NCBI GenBank assembly: GCA_966112615.1
Contig: CBHWDO010000001.1
Location: 62,001-126,000, forward strand
From: Flavitalea sp966112615
Lineage (GTDB): Bacteria; Bacteroidota; Bacteroidia; Chitinophagales; Chitinophagaceae
DNA: 64,000 nucleotides
Direction of reading: 5' to 3'
Positions 1-8,063 of the stretch are shown here, piece after piece (position 1 is the stretch's first letter; each line of letters begins with the position of its first letter). The translations under genes were made by a program, and so were the position numbers. Below the pieces are notes generated by a model. That model searched no databases and was not told the DNA's origin. It was given only the letters and a program-made list of their open reading frames with translations.

Positions 1-281
1 AGGAACCAATCTACAATAGTCCAGATTCCAAATCCTCCGCAAGTGAGTAACTTACCGATTCCCATACCGGTATCACCGATGAGGAAGCGATCGATTCCTA
101 ATCCTCCTGCGAGAATAGATACAATAAGGCTTGTTGTTGGATCTTTAAACTGAAGTGTCTGGATCACAGACCAACGTGAATCATCAAGATTGATAAGGTG
201 TTCTCTAACCTGGGGAACTTCGTACGAATTAAAAAACTTGCCATTAGCAAGAATAAACATGTCTACTTTCTGGGTTTCCAT
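1..281 (-). CDS. TM2-domain membrane protein (C-terminal end outside window)
   Basis: Reading the minus strand from the ATG at 281-279 gives an open frame to the window edge, beginning METQKVDMFILANGKFF. Residues about 60-93 are a TM2 domain: a first hydrophobic helix, then DRFLIGDTGMGIGKLLT and a second helix ending TIVDWFL. The DRF motif between two short helices is the family hallmark. TM2 proteins are small inner-membrane proteins without a settled function in bacteria. The N-terminal ~50 residues are polar and probably cytoplasmic. No stop is reached, so the gene continues past position 1. It reads in the same direction as the efflux operon but is separated from it by a terminator. Confidence 0.8.
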   Translation of the reverse strand, partial: METQKVDMFILANGKFFNSYEVPQVREHLINLDDSRWSVIQTLQFKDPTTSLIVSILAGGLGIDRFLIGDTGMGIGKLLTCGGFGIWTIVDWF

Positions 282-310
282 TTTTGTTTAGGGTGTTAAG
301 GTTTCCAAAA

Positions 311-343
311 TATAAAAAATCCCTGAAGAAACCTTCAGGGATT
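311..343 (-). terminator. Intrinsic terminator of the efflux operon
   Basis: An 11-bp perfect stem (318-328 paired with 333-343) with loop aaac is followed on the minus strand by a T-rich run (TTTTTTATATTTT). It lies about 70 bp downstream of the RND pump stop codon and in the right orientation to end that transcript before the TM2 gene. Confidence 0.85.
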
Positions 344-371
344 GTAACTATACGAAACCAGAGTGAATTTA

Positions 372-411
372 GTGCGTTCAGCCCAGCCGCTTTAAGCGGC
401 TGGTCAGCCCG
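372..411. repeat. REP-like element, copy A
   Basis: The 11-mer GCGTTCAGCCC (374-384) is followed by an 8-bp hairpin (383-390 with 396-403, loop tttaa) and a second degenerate half, GGTCAGCCCG, that ends directly against the RND stop codon (TAG, 414-412). The same 11-mer occurs at 14298-14308 (inverted) and 14497-14507, with a one-mismatch copy at 14521-14531. All copies are intergenic. This resembles bacterial REP sequences, but the family is not one I can name. Confidence 0.6.
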
Positions 412-3400
412 CTAGTACCATGCTCCTATCTGTGCATCGGTAACTCTTGCATCAGCCAGTCTTCTTCTCCTCCTTGCCACATCTCTTTTGTGAAGGATAT
501 ATGTAACGATCATCAGGATCAGGAAGATCGGCGTGAGTGGAGGAATGCCAAGGAAACTGATCCACTTTCCACCAAATTTATTACGCATCGGTCTTCTCAA
601 TCTTTCTGCGATCAGGTACATTCCCGGTACCATGATAAGGGTCATGAAGAATGCGAAGGTCAGACCGAAAATGATCGTCCATGCCAATGGCTTCCAGAAC
701 ACCGCACTGTCACCTCCAAAGAAGATATGCGGATTGAGTTCTGCAAACATGGTCACGAAGTTGATATTGAAACCAACAGCCAGTGGGATCAGTGCAAAGA
801 TCGCCGCCACAGCAGTCAGCAAAACAGGAATGATCCTGATCTTACCCGCCTGGATAACTGCTTCCCTTGTTTTGATACCACGACCCCTCAATTCATCAGC
901 AAACTCAATCACAAGAATACCATTCTTCACTACTATACCAGCGAGACCAACAATACCTATACCGGTCATTACAACTGATACTGACATTCCTGTTAATGCA
1001 AATCCAAGCAGCACACCAATGATACTGAAGATGATCTCAGTTAAAATGATAACCGATTTACTTACAGAGTTGAATTGAAGAACAAGGATGAAAAGGATCA
1101 GCATCAAAGCAATGATCAATGCTTTCCCGAGGAATGCTCCTGTTTCAGCCTGCTGTTCTCCTTCACCTGTTTGCTTGATACTTACATCTGCAGGTTTCAT
1201 TGCAGAGAACTCATCAATATAATCCTTGATGCGAAGGTTAACTTCTGTTGGAGTGTATCCTGTGAGAACGTTAGAACGCAATGTGATCACCCGTTTCAGA
1301 TCCTTACGTTTTACACTTCCATAAGTGCTTGTGAAATCAACTTTTGCTACAGCACTGATCGGGATCTGCTTCACTGCACCGGTGGCCATATCACGGAACA
1401 TCACACGCATATTCAACAGGTCCGCAAGACTTTTACGTTGCATCTCAAGATTTCGAAGCTGGATCTTGTATTCATCTTCTTCATCTTTGATTTTGGAGAT
1501 CTCGCGACCAAACAATGCGGTTCTCAACTGCATACCGATCTGGCCTGTCGAGATACCTTCGATCATCGCTCTTTCACGATCGATCGTTAAAGTGATCTCG
1601 GGGTTATTCAGATCAACATCCATCTTTAATTCTTCCACACCTTCCACCTTGATACTGTCAAGATAATTCTTGAGCGCTACCGCAGTTTTAGTGAGGTTAT
1701 CGAAGTTCTCACTAGCGATCTCAATGTTAACAGGAGGATCTGTCGGAGGTCCGCCTTGCTCCTGGTTTACCGTGATCTCTGCACCCGGTATACCTTTGAT
1801 AGCACGCCGGATGGAATCAAGGTATGGCTTGGTTGATACGCCTTCTCTTTTTTCAAACTCAACGAATGAAACCTGCACACGACCTAATTCAGGTCTTGTA
1901 CTCTGATCGCCTGAAGTTGGATCACTTGCTCCTACTGCAACGTTAGAGATGATCGATTCCACCAATGGATTTTCTTTTCCATTCTGCATGCCCAAAACAG
2001 TTGTTACACGGTTCTCAAGATCACGTGTTACCGAGTCGGTATAATTCACATTGGTACCAACAGGAAGTTTGAGGTATACATATATGAAGTTTGGATCTCC
2101 CTGAGGGAAGAATTCAACCGGTACGCCACGGGCAATGAACAGGAATAATGATACAAACAATAAAACTATGGTACTTAATAATAAGTAAACAGGTCTCCAA
2201 CCTTTCAATGACCACTTCAATAAAGTTTCATAGCGGTTCATCAATTTAGGTAATACTTTATCCTGGAAGTTTGCAATCACATCCTGCAAAATGAACCTGC
2301 TAAGAAGGATCCACAGAAGCAGGAAGATGAGCAGGTTTCCAAGGAAAGTGTAACCCGAAATATCAAGCAGAATACCTGCTGCCAGTGCGATCCAGAAACC
2401 AGGGCTCTTAAAGATATCTGTCTTCTTTCCTTTCACACCATCATGTTCATTCATGAAGTCAACTGCAAATACAGGATTCATGATGAATGCAACGATCAGA
2501 GACGCTGCCAGCGTAAAGATCAGCATGGTAGGCAGGTAGATCATGAATTTCCCAATGATACCCGGCCAGAACAATAATGGGAAGAATGGAGCCAGCGTTG
2601 TAAGTGTACCTGCAAGAACAGGTATGAATACTTCACCTGCAGCGATCTTTGCTGATAATGCAGAAGAGATCTTACCTCTTCCTTCAACATAGATCCTGTG
2701 TGTGTTCTCAATTACCACGATCGCATCATCCACAATGATCCCCAATCCAAATAAGAGGGCAAAGAGAACGATGAAGTTGAGTGTAACATGACTTCCTACA
2801 ATCAGGTCTGCTGCAGGAAGGAACAGGAATGCAACGAACATACTCAGAGGTACAGATAGCGCCACGAAGAATGCATTCGTAATACCCATGAAGAACATGA
2901 GGATCAGCAATACCAGGATGAATCCGATCACAATGGAGTTCACGAGTTCATTGAAGGATGTTCGTGTATTTCGGCTTGAATCACCGGTGATCACCACATC
3001 AAGATTCGGAGGGAATGTTCCTGACTTCAATTCATCCACCACTTTCTTCACATCATCAGAAGTTTCAATCAGGTTTTCACCCGCACGCTTGATGATGTTC
3101 AGCGTGATTACATTCTTACCATTCAATCGCGCATAACTTTCTCTCTCTTTGATAGTGTCTTTTATCTCTGCAATATCATGCAGGTAGATTGGAGCCCCGG
3201 AAGTATTACGAAGAACAACATTCTGAATATCGTATACTGTTTTGAATTGTCCCTTCAGCTGAAGTGAACGTTTCATATTTCCCACTTCAAGCAAACCACC
3301 TGAGATATCATTGTTCTCGCGCTGAACTGCAGCAGCAATATCATCAAATGTGATCTTTGCACTCTGCATTTTGTAATTATCTACATTGATCTGGAATTCT

Positions 3401-3987
3401 CTTTCAGGAGCACCAACAATATCAACCCTGTTGATCTGCGGAAGTTCTTCCAGTCGATCCTGCAGTTCATCAGCATATTCCTTCAATCGTACCACATCAT
3501 AGTCACCACTCACATTCACATACATGATCGGCTGATCAGAAAAGCTGATCTCCTGCACTTTTGGTTCTTCGGTAAGGTCTGTTGGAAGATCCGTGGAAGC
3601 CTTGTCCACAGCGTCTTTCACCTTACGCAATGCTTCATCAGGTTTAACATCAGTATCGAATTCAACGATCACTGCAGAGAAATCCTGGAGTGAAGTACTG
3701 GTAACCTTATTGATCTTTGCACCGGTAATTCCCTTGATCTGTTTTTCGATCGGGCGGGTAACAAGGTTCTCCATATCTTTTGGAGAGTTACCAACATAGA
3801 TCGTCTGAACATAGATCGTTGGGATAACAATATCCGGAAACTGTTCCTTTGGAAGTGTCACAAACTGGAACACACCTGCCAAACTCACGAAGAGCATCAT
3901 CAGGTACATGGAGGTCTTGTTATTGACCGCCCAGCTCGTTGGCTTGAACTCCTTTATTTTATGTTTTATATTTTCTAAAGCGCTCAT
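412..3987 (-). CDS. RND-family efflux pump inner-membrane subunit (HAE1/AcrB-like)
   Basis: This is the proton-driven inner-membrane pump of a tripartite exporter working with the two genes upstream. The proton-relay residues are present: D420 and D421 in helix 4 (GLGIIVDDAIVVIENTHR) and K1021 (GLAGIVVKNGIL). Two large periplasmic porter regions flank the halves in the usual RND order. At 1191 residues it is about 140 longer than AcrB. The extra length lies in a hydrophobic insert between the two halves (after HDGVKGKKTDIF), an insert before the last family helix (NPHIFFGGDSAVF) and an added C-terminal hydrophobic segment followed by RRRRR. It starts 14 bp after the fusion-protein gene, so the two are surely co-transcribed. 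The substrate cannot be read from sequence; drugs, detergents or lipids are all possible. Confidence 0.93.
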   Translation of the reverse strand: MSALENIKHKIKEFKPTSWAVNNKTSMYLMMLFVSLAGVFQFVTLPKEQFPDIVIPTIYVQTIYVGNSPKDMENLVTRPIEKQIKGITGAKINKVTSTSLQDFSAVIVEFDTDVKPDEALRKVKDAVDKASTDLPTDLTEEPKVQEISFSDQPIMYVNVSGDYDVVRLKEYADELQDRLEELPQINRVDIVGAPEREFQINVDNYKMQSAKITFDDIAAAVQRENNDISGGLLEVGNMKRSLQLKGQFKTVYDIQNVVLRNTSGAPIYLHDIAEIKDTIKERESYARLNGKNVITLNIIKRAGENLIETSDDVKKVVDELKSGTFPPNLDVVITGDSSRNTRTSFNELVNSIVIGFILVLLILMFFMGITNAFFVALSVPLSMFVAFLFLPAADLIVGSHVTLNFIVLFALLFGLGIIVDDAIVVIENTHRIYVEGRGKISSALSAKIAAGEVFIPVLAGTLTTLAPFFPLLFWPGIIGKFMIYLPTMLIFTLAASLIVAFIMNPVFAVDFMNEHDGVKGKKTDIFKSPGFWIALAAGILLDISGYTFLGNLLIFLLLWILLSRFILQDVIANFQDKVLPKLMNRYETLLKWSLKGWRPVYLLLSTIVLLFVSLFLFIARGVPVEFFPQGDPNFIYVYLKLPVGTNVNYTDSVTRDLENRVTTVLGMQNGKENPLVESIISNVAVGASDPTSGDQSTRPELGRVQVSFVEFEKREGVSTKPYLDSIRRAIKGIPGAEITVNQEQGGPPTDPPVNIEIASENFDNLTKTAVALKNYLDSIKVEGVEELKMDVDLNNPEITLTIDRERAMIEGISTGQIGMQLRTALFGREISKIKDEEDEYKIQLRNLEMQRKSLADLLNMRVMFRDMATGAVKQIPISAVAKVDFTSTYGSVKRKDLKRVITLRSNVLTGYTPTEVNLRIKDYIDEFSAMKPADVSIKQTGEGEQQAETGAFLGKALIIALMLILFILVLQFNSVSKSVIILTEIIFSIIGVLLGFALTGMSVSVVMTGIGIVGLAGIVVKNGILVIEFADELRGRGIKTREAVIQAGKIRIIPVLLTAVAAIFALIPLAVGFNINFVTMFAELNPHIFFGGDSAVFWKPLAWTIIFGLTFAFFMTLIMVPGMYLIAERLRRPMRNKFGGKWISFLGIPPLTPIFLILMIVTYILHKRDVARRRRRLADARVTDAQIGAWY

Positions 3988-4001
3988 AAGTAGTTAGTTT
4001 A

Positions 4002-5168
4002 TTATTTTACCTGCGTGGTAAGCTGCTGACCTTCATAAATACTCTGGAAACCATCAGTGATGATCTCATCGCCACCGTTTAATCCTGACTTCACTTCAAT
4101 TCTTTCCTGGTATAATTCACCTATAACAACAGGCTTCTTGCGTGCTATCTTTTTACCTCCTTCATTAACTGCAACCATCACAAATTTTCCTTTCTCATCA
4201 TTCTGAATCACATTCAACGGAACAGTTATCGCATCGGCATTCTTATAGTCCTGAATTCGAACCATCGCTATCTGGTTTGGTTTCAGTTTTGGATCACTTG
4301 GAACTTTTGCTTCTGCAGTGAAACCTCTTTCGGAAGGACTGATCACCTGGCTGATCAATGAAATAGTAGTGTTGATCTTCTTGTTAACATCAGGAACTTC
4401 CACTACCACCGGCGCGCCCTGTGATACTCTTGAAATATAGTTTTCAGGAATGTTCACAGTTGCTTTCAGGTTCGACCTGTTCACGATCCTGATACCTGCC
4501 TGTGATGCTGAAGCAGGACTGAAGAATTCACCTACACGAAGGTTAACCTGTTCAGCAACTCCACTCACTTCTGCATAAACATTAGTTGTAGATAATTGCT
4601 CGTTCAGCAACTGGATCTGCTTTTCAGCATTGGTAACATTTGTTTTTGCACTGATAAGTTCTACTTCAGTTCCGATATTCTGATCCCAAAGATTTTTTCT
4701 TCTTTCATAAATGTCTTTGAGGTAAGCCAGTTGAATCTTTGCCTGCTCAATCTGTTGACGATAGATCGCATCATCAAGTTTTACAACAAGCTGACCTTTT
4801 CGCACAGGTTGTCCTTCTTTAACATAGATGGCTTTCACCTGTCCACCCTGACCGCGTGGTGATACATAGTAAATATTCTCTGTAGTGATCATACCCTGCA
4901 GGTCGATATAGTGAACGAATTCACCAGGCTGAACAGTAGCAGTTGCAACAAGTTTGGGTGCTGCTTTTACTGCGTTAGGATCAAGCTTTGCAATGTCTGC
5001 TTCAAGCTTCTTGATATCTTCATCAAGTTTAGCTCTTTGATCCTTGAGTTTCTGGACCTGGTTCTTTTTATCGGTCAGTTCACCTTTAGCATCTTTATTG
5101 GAAGAGCCACAAGCTGCTACTGTTATGACCAGTGCAAGCAATGCTGCTAATTTTGAAAATGTTCTCAT
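4002..5168 (-). CDS. RND efflux periplasmic adaptor (membrane-fusion lipoprotein)
   Basis: This adaptor links the RND pump to the outer-membrane channel. It has a lipoprotein signal ending VITVAAC, with Cys20 as the lipidation site. A coiled-coil stretch (about 27-65, rich in KDQRAKLDEDIKKLE) is followed by a lipoyl half (about 85-130, GQGGQVKAIYVKEGQPV), an alpha-helical hairpin, the second lipoyl half and beta-barrel domains. This is the HlyD/AcrA order. At 388 residues the length is normal. The early coiled coil before the first lipoyl half is additional to the classic hairpin. It lies 16 bp after the TolC-like gene and 14 bp before the pump gene. Confidence 0.93.
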   Translation of the reverse strand: MRTFSKLAALLALVITVAACGSSNKDAKGELTDKKNQVQKLKDQRAKLDEDIKKLEADIAKLDPNAVKAAPKLVATATVQPGEFVHYIDLQGMITTENIYYVSPRGQGGQVKAIYVKEGQPVRKGQLVVKLDDAIYRQQIEQAKIQLAYLKDIYERRKNLWDQNIGTEVELISAKTNVTNAEKQIQLLNEQLSTTNVYAEVSGVAEQVNLRVGEFFSPASASQAGIRIVNRSNLKATVNIPENYISRVSQGAPVVVEVPDVNKKINTTISLISQVISPSERGFTAEAKVPSDPKLKPNQIAMVRIQDYKNADAITVPLNVIQNDEKGKFVMVAVNEGGKKIARKKPVVIGELYQERIEVKSGLNGGDEIITDGFQSIYEGQQLTTQVK

Positions 5169-5184
5169 ATAAATTGTGTTGGTC

Positions 5185-6606
5185 TTAGTTTTGATTATTA
5201 AGTTTTCCCAATGCTCTCAAATATCCGATGCGCGCAATCACTGCATCATATAATGCCTGGAAATAATTTGCCTGCGCGTCTTCCAGACTGGTTTCAGCCT
5301 GAAGGATCTCGAAGCTGGAACCCAGTCCCTGCTCGAATTTCAACTTGGTAGAATTGTATACTCTTTCTGCAAGTTCCATGTTGCGTGTTTGCACATCCAG
5401 GCTTGATAAAGAGTTTTTCAATTGCGATAATGCAGATACCTGCTGAAGATCGATGGCACGTTTTAGGTTATCGATATTATTGGTGGTTTTCTTCAGTGTC
5501 AGCTCGGCCTGCTCAATTTTCCTGTTACGTTGTAATCCTGTGAAGATGGGAACGCTGAGGTTCAATCCTGCAAGGGAAGTACGGAACCATGGCTGTCCTG
5601 ATTTGAAGAAATTGAATTTTTCACGCTGTGCATTCTCACTGAAATTATAAAATGCAGAAACTGTTGGTAGTCTTCCGAGCTTATTACGCTGAACATCGAG
5701 CGACTGAAGTTTTTGAACTGTTTTCAATAACTGCATTTCATTGCGGTCATCATAATTGAATGACTGATCAAGCAAATCAGCTTTGATCTTATCCATGCTC
5801 AATGTATCTGTCAGGATGATATTATCATTCTGATTCAGACCTGTTGAAAATTTCAATGCAGCGTTACCGAGGATCACCAGGTTATCCACCTGGGTCAATG
5901 CAGTGCGGAGATTATTCAGGTTCACCTGGGTCTTGTCCAGGTCCAGTCTTTCAGCAAATCCATTCTTGAACATTTCAGTTTGATCGTGTAACAATTTTTC
6001 AAGCCTGGTTACACTTTCACTGAGGATCTGTCTTCTTTTGACTGCGATAAGAACGGAATAATATGCGCGGTATACATTGCTCCGGATACTGTCTTCCATG
6101 ATCCTGATATTATAATCAGCATATTGAAGTGAAGCACCTCTTGCTTTGATTCCAACGAAAACATCCGGCTGGAACAGCAGCTGCTGGATAGAGAACCCTG
6201 CGGATGCCTGCCAGGGCACACCGAATCTTGCAGGAAGCAATGCAGGCGGACCTGTAGGTGCCTGGATTGGGTTACCGTTTCCATCTTTTACACCTTCGTC
6301 AGACAATACATTGTATACTGAAGGAGAGATGAAATCCGGAAGCAGGGTAACCGGGATGTTGAAATAATGAGTAAAAGAAACTGTACCATTCACTTGTGGT
6401 AAAGCCTGTCCTGTGATTTCCCTGTTCTTTGAAACCTGCAATTGACGGTCGATCTGGAGATTCTGGATCTCTGTCACCTGTTTGATTGCAAGGTCAACAG
6501 CTTCCTTAGCGGTAAGCCTGTGCTCGTTCTGAGCAGTTAATGATAGATGGATAAGGTTGATCAGTAATAATAGTAATCCTCCTTTCCTCGCCATGTTACT
6601 TTTCAT
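5185..6606 (-). CDS. TolC-family outer-membrane efflux channel
   Basis: This is the outer-membrane exit duct of the tripartite pump. A signal peptide (about 1-25, hydrophobic GLLLLLINLIHLSLTAQ) precedes two OEP repeats rich in long helices. Typical TolC features include the FKNGFAERLDLDKTQVNL and KFEQGLGSSFEILQAETSL segments of the two repeats. The length of 473 residues is normal. Its first codons overlap the 3' end of the TetR gene by 11 bp. An alternative ATG at 6594 would begin two bases after that gene's stop. Either way translation is coupled to the regulator. Confidence 0.93.
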   Translation of the reverse strand: MKSNMARKGGLLLLLINLIHLSLTAQNEHRLTAKEAVDLAIKQVTEIQNLQIDRQLQVSKNREITGQALPQVNGTVSFTHYFNIPVTLLPDFISPSVYNVLSDEGVKDGNGNPIQAPTGPPALLPARFGVPWQASAGFSIQQLLFQPDVFVGIKARGASLQYADYNIRIMEDSIRSNVYRAYYSVLIAVKRRQILSESVTRLEKLLHDQTEMFKNGFAERLDLDKTQVNLNNLRTALTQVDNLVILGNAALKFSTGLNQNDNIILTDTLSMDKIKADLLDQSFNYDDRNEMQLLKTVQKLQSLDVQRNKLGRLPTVSAFYNFSENAQREKFNFFKSGQPWFRTSLAGLNLSVPIFTGLQRNRKIEQAELTLKKTTNNIDNLKRAIDLQQVSALSQLKNSLSSLDVQTRNMELAERVYNSTKLKFEQGLGSSFEILQAETSLEDAQANYFQALYDAVIARIGYLRALGKLNNQN

Positions 6607-7222
6607 TGACCGTTTTTTTATATCGTTCTTTATACTTGTTGATGAGTTTCATTCCTTTTAGTGATGCGATGCCATAAAGGAAATGCTCTATCAGGGCGCG
6701 ATGCACTTCTTCAAACTTGAACCTGTTGGATGGAAATACATCCTGGTTCAATACCATGAACATTGTTTCCAGGCGGTACCTTGTCAGGATCTCAATGTTG
6801 ATATCATCCCTGAACAATTCTTCCTGGATCCCCCTGCGCAGGTTATTCTCCAGGATCTTTTTCATGAAGTTGTTCTTGTATTTCAGGAAATTCCTGAATG
6901 CTTCAGGATGATATTTTTCAAGATCATAGAGCATTGCCGGGTTGATCTGTTCGAGGATCTTCTGCCCAAAATCCATAGCTCTGAAGATCTCCTGGATAGC
7001 GTCTTCTGCACTACTCATGTGATCGGAACAATTGTTCTCTGCGAAACTGATCAGGTTATTTGCTACTGCCAGTACCAATTCATCCTTATCAGAAAAGAAC
7101 TGGTAGATGGTCTTCTTCGACACGCCAAGTTGAGAAGCTATTTCGTCCATGGTAACGCTTTTTACACCGTACCGACGAAACAGTTCCTGGGCCTTGGTTT
7201 GAATTCTTTCTTTCATTTCCAT
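6596..7222 (-). CDS. TetR-family regulator of the efflux operon
   Basis: An N-terminal TetR DNA-binding domain covers residues about 8-54, with the recognition-helix motif MDEIASQLGVSKKTIYQFF. A helical ligand-binding domain of about 150 residues follows. It is the first gene of the pump operon and overlaps the TolC-like gene, so it is made together with the pump. A 9-bp inverted repeat that overlaps its own promoter (7251-7282) is a natural operator, so it probably represses the whole operon until an exported compound binds. M3 is an equally plausible start. The effector is unknown. Confidence 0.92.
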   Translation of the reverse strand: MEMKERIQTKAQELFRRYGVKSVTMDEIASQLGVSKKTIYQFFSDKDELVLAVANNLISFAENNCSDHMSSAEDAIQEIFRAMDFGQKILEQINPAMLYDLEKYHPEAFRNFLKYKNNFMKKILENNLRRGIQEELFRDDINIEILTRYRLETMFMVLNQDVFPSNRFKFEEVHRALIEHFLYGIASLKGMKLINKYKERYKKTVNEK

Positions 7223-7243
7223 AATCGTCCTTTAACCGAGCTG

Positions 7244-7282
7244 CAAAACTATGGAAACTTTTTGCGTAACTCAAGTTTCCAT
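7244..7282 (-). promoter_or_regulatory. Efflux operon promoter with overlapping inverted-repeat operator
   Basis: On the minus strand a TTG (7274-7272) is followed 20 bp later by TAGTTTTG (7251-7244), matching the Bacteroidota form TTG-N~20-TAnnTTTG. The perfect inverted repeat ATGGAAACT-N14-AGTTTCCAT (7251-7259 and 7274-7282) overlaps both boxes. A bound TetR dimer would block RNA polymerase. The predicted start is about 20 bp before the tetR ATG. Confidence 0.7.
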
Positions 7283-7404
7283 CATGAAAATTCGCCATTC
7301 GTAACAAAAACATCATATTGAAATGGTGAAAAAACGGCTCATGAATAGTTGAATACATTTTTTACAACGATGAGCTCATGTTACTTTTACCGAAAGATTG
7401 TACA

Positions 7405-8022
7405 ATGAGTTCCAGGTTCACCTTTCGCAAACTGGTGCAGTATTTTTTACAGGGATTGATCATTCTGGCACCGATTGCTATCACGATCTATGCGGTAACG
7501 GGTTTGTTCAACTGGATCGACCGGATACTGCCCGACCTGGTAGCGCAGTTCTTTCCAAACCTGCTGGATGTGGATGCGAACGGCCAGCCGGAAAGGTTTC
7601 CGGGGCTTGGTTTCCTGCTGGTGATCGTAACATTGATCCTGGTAGGATTTCTAGCATCATCATTTATTGTAGGTAGACTGGTTGACCTTTTTGATAAAGT
7701 ATTGGAGAGAACTCCGGGTATCAGGATCATCTATTCACCACTGAAAGATTTCTTTGAGGCTTTCGCGGGTAATAAAAGAAAGTTTGACAAAGCTGTATTG
7801 GTGCAGGTGGTATCTGAACATGTGTGGGAAGTTGGATTCATAACGCAGAACGACCTGTCGCAATTCGACCTTGCGGATCATGTGGCGGTGTATGTCCCGA
7901 ATAGTTATGCATTTGCAGGAAGGCTTTACCTGGTGAGTAAGGATAAAGTGAAGATCCTTGAGGGAATTAGTTCGAGTGATGCAATGAAGTTTGTGGTGAC
8001 GGGAGGGGTGTCAGGGGAGTAG
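7405..8022 (+). CDS. DUF502 family membrane protein
   Basis: This protein of about 205 residues matches the DUF502 family. Its N-terminal region LVQYFLQGLIILAPIAITIY is the first transmembrane helix. A periplasmic or loop segment (NWIDRILPDL) and a second helix (GFLLVIVTLILVGFLASSFIV) follow. A soluble C-terminal part contains IRIIYSPLKDFFEAF, the most conserved block of the family. Function is unknown. I place the start at ATG 7405 (MSSRFTFRKLV) because family members begin close to the first helix; the in-frame ATG at 7378 would add nine residues. It is divergent from the tetR operon. Confidence 0.85.
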   Translation: MSSRFTFRKLVQYFLQGLIILAPIAITIYAVTGLFNWIDRILPDLVAQFFPNLLDVDANGQPERFPGLGFLLVIVTLILVGFLASSFIVGRLVDLFDKVLERTPGIRIIYSPLKDFFEAFAGNKRKFDKAVLVQVVSEHVWEVGFITQNDLSQFDLADHVAVYVPNSYAFAGRLYLVSKDKVKILEGISSSDAMKFVVTGGVSGE

Positions 8023-8048
8023 TTAGGAGTTAGGAGTTGGGAGTTGGA
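8021..8048 (+). repeat. Heptad tandem repeat (AGTTAGG type)
   Basis: Four 7-bp units, AGTTAGG, AGTTAGG, AGTTGGG and AGTTGGA, run in tandem. They begin inside the TAG stop codon of the DUF502 gene and end 15 bp before the next start. A second array of the same period, with different bases, starts at the stop codon at 14264. Confidence 0.8.
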
Positions 8049-8063
8049 AGAGGAGATGAGAAT

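Noticed and set aside
6683..7321. 212-codon open frame on the plus strand
   Set aside because: It is antisense to the well-supported TetR gene and runs through its promoter.
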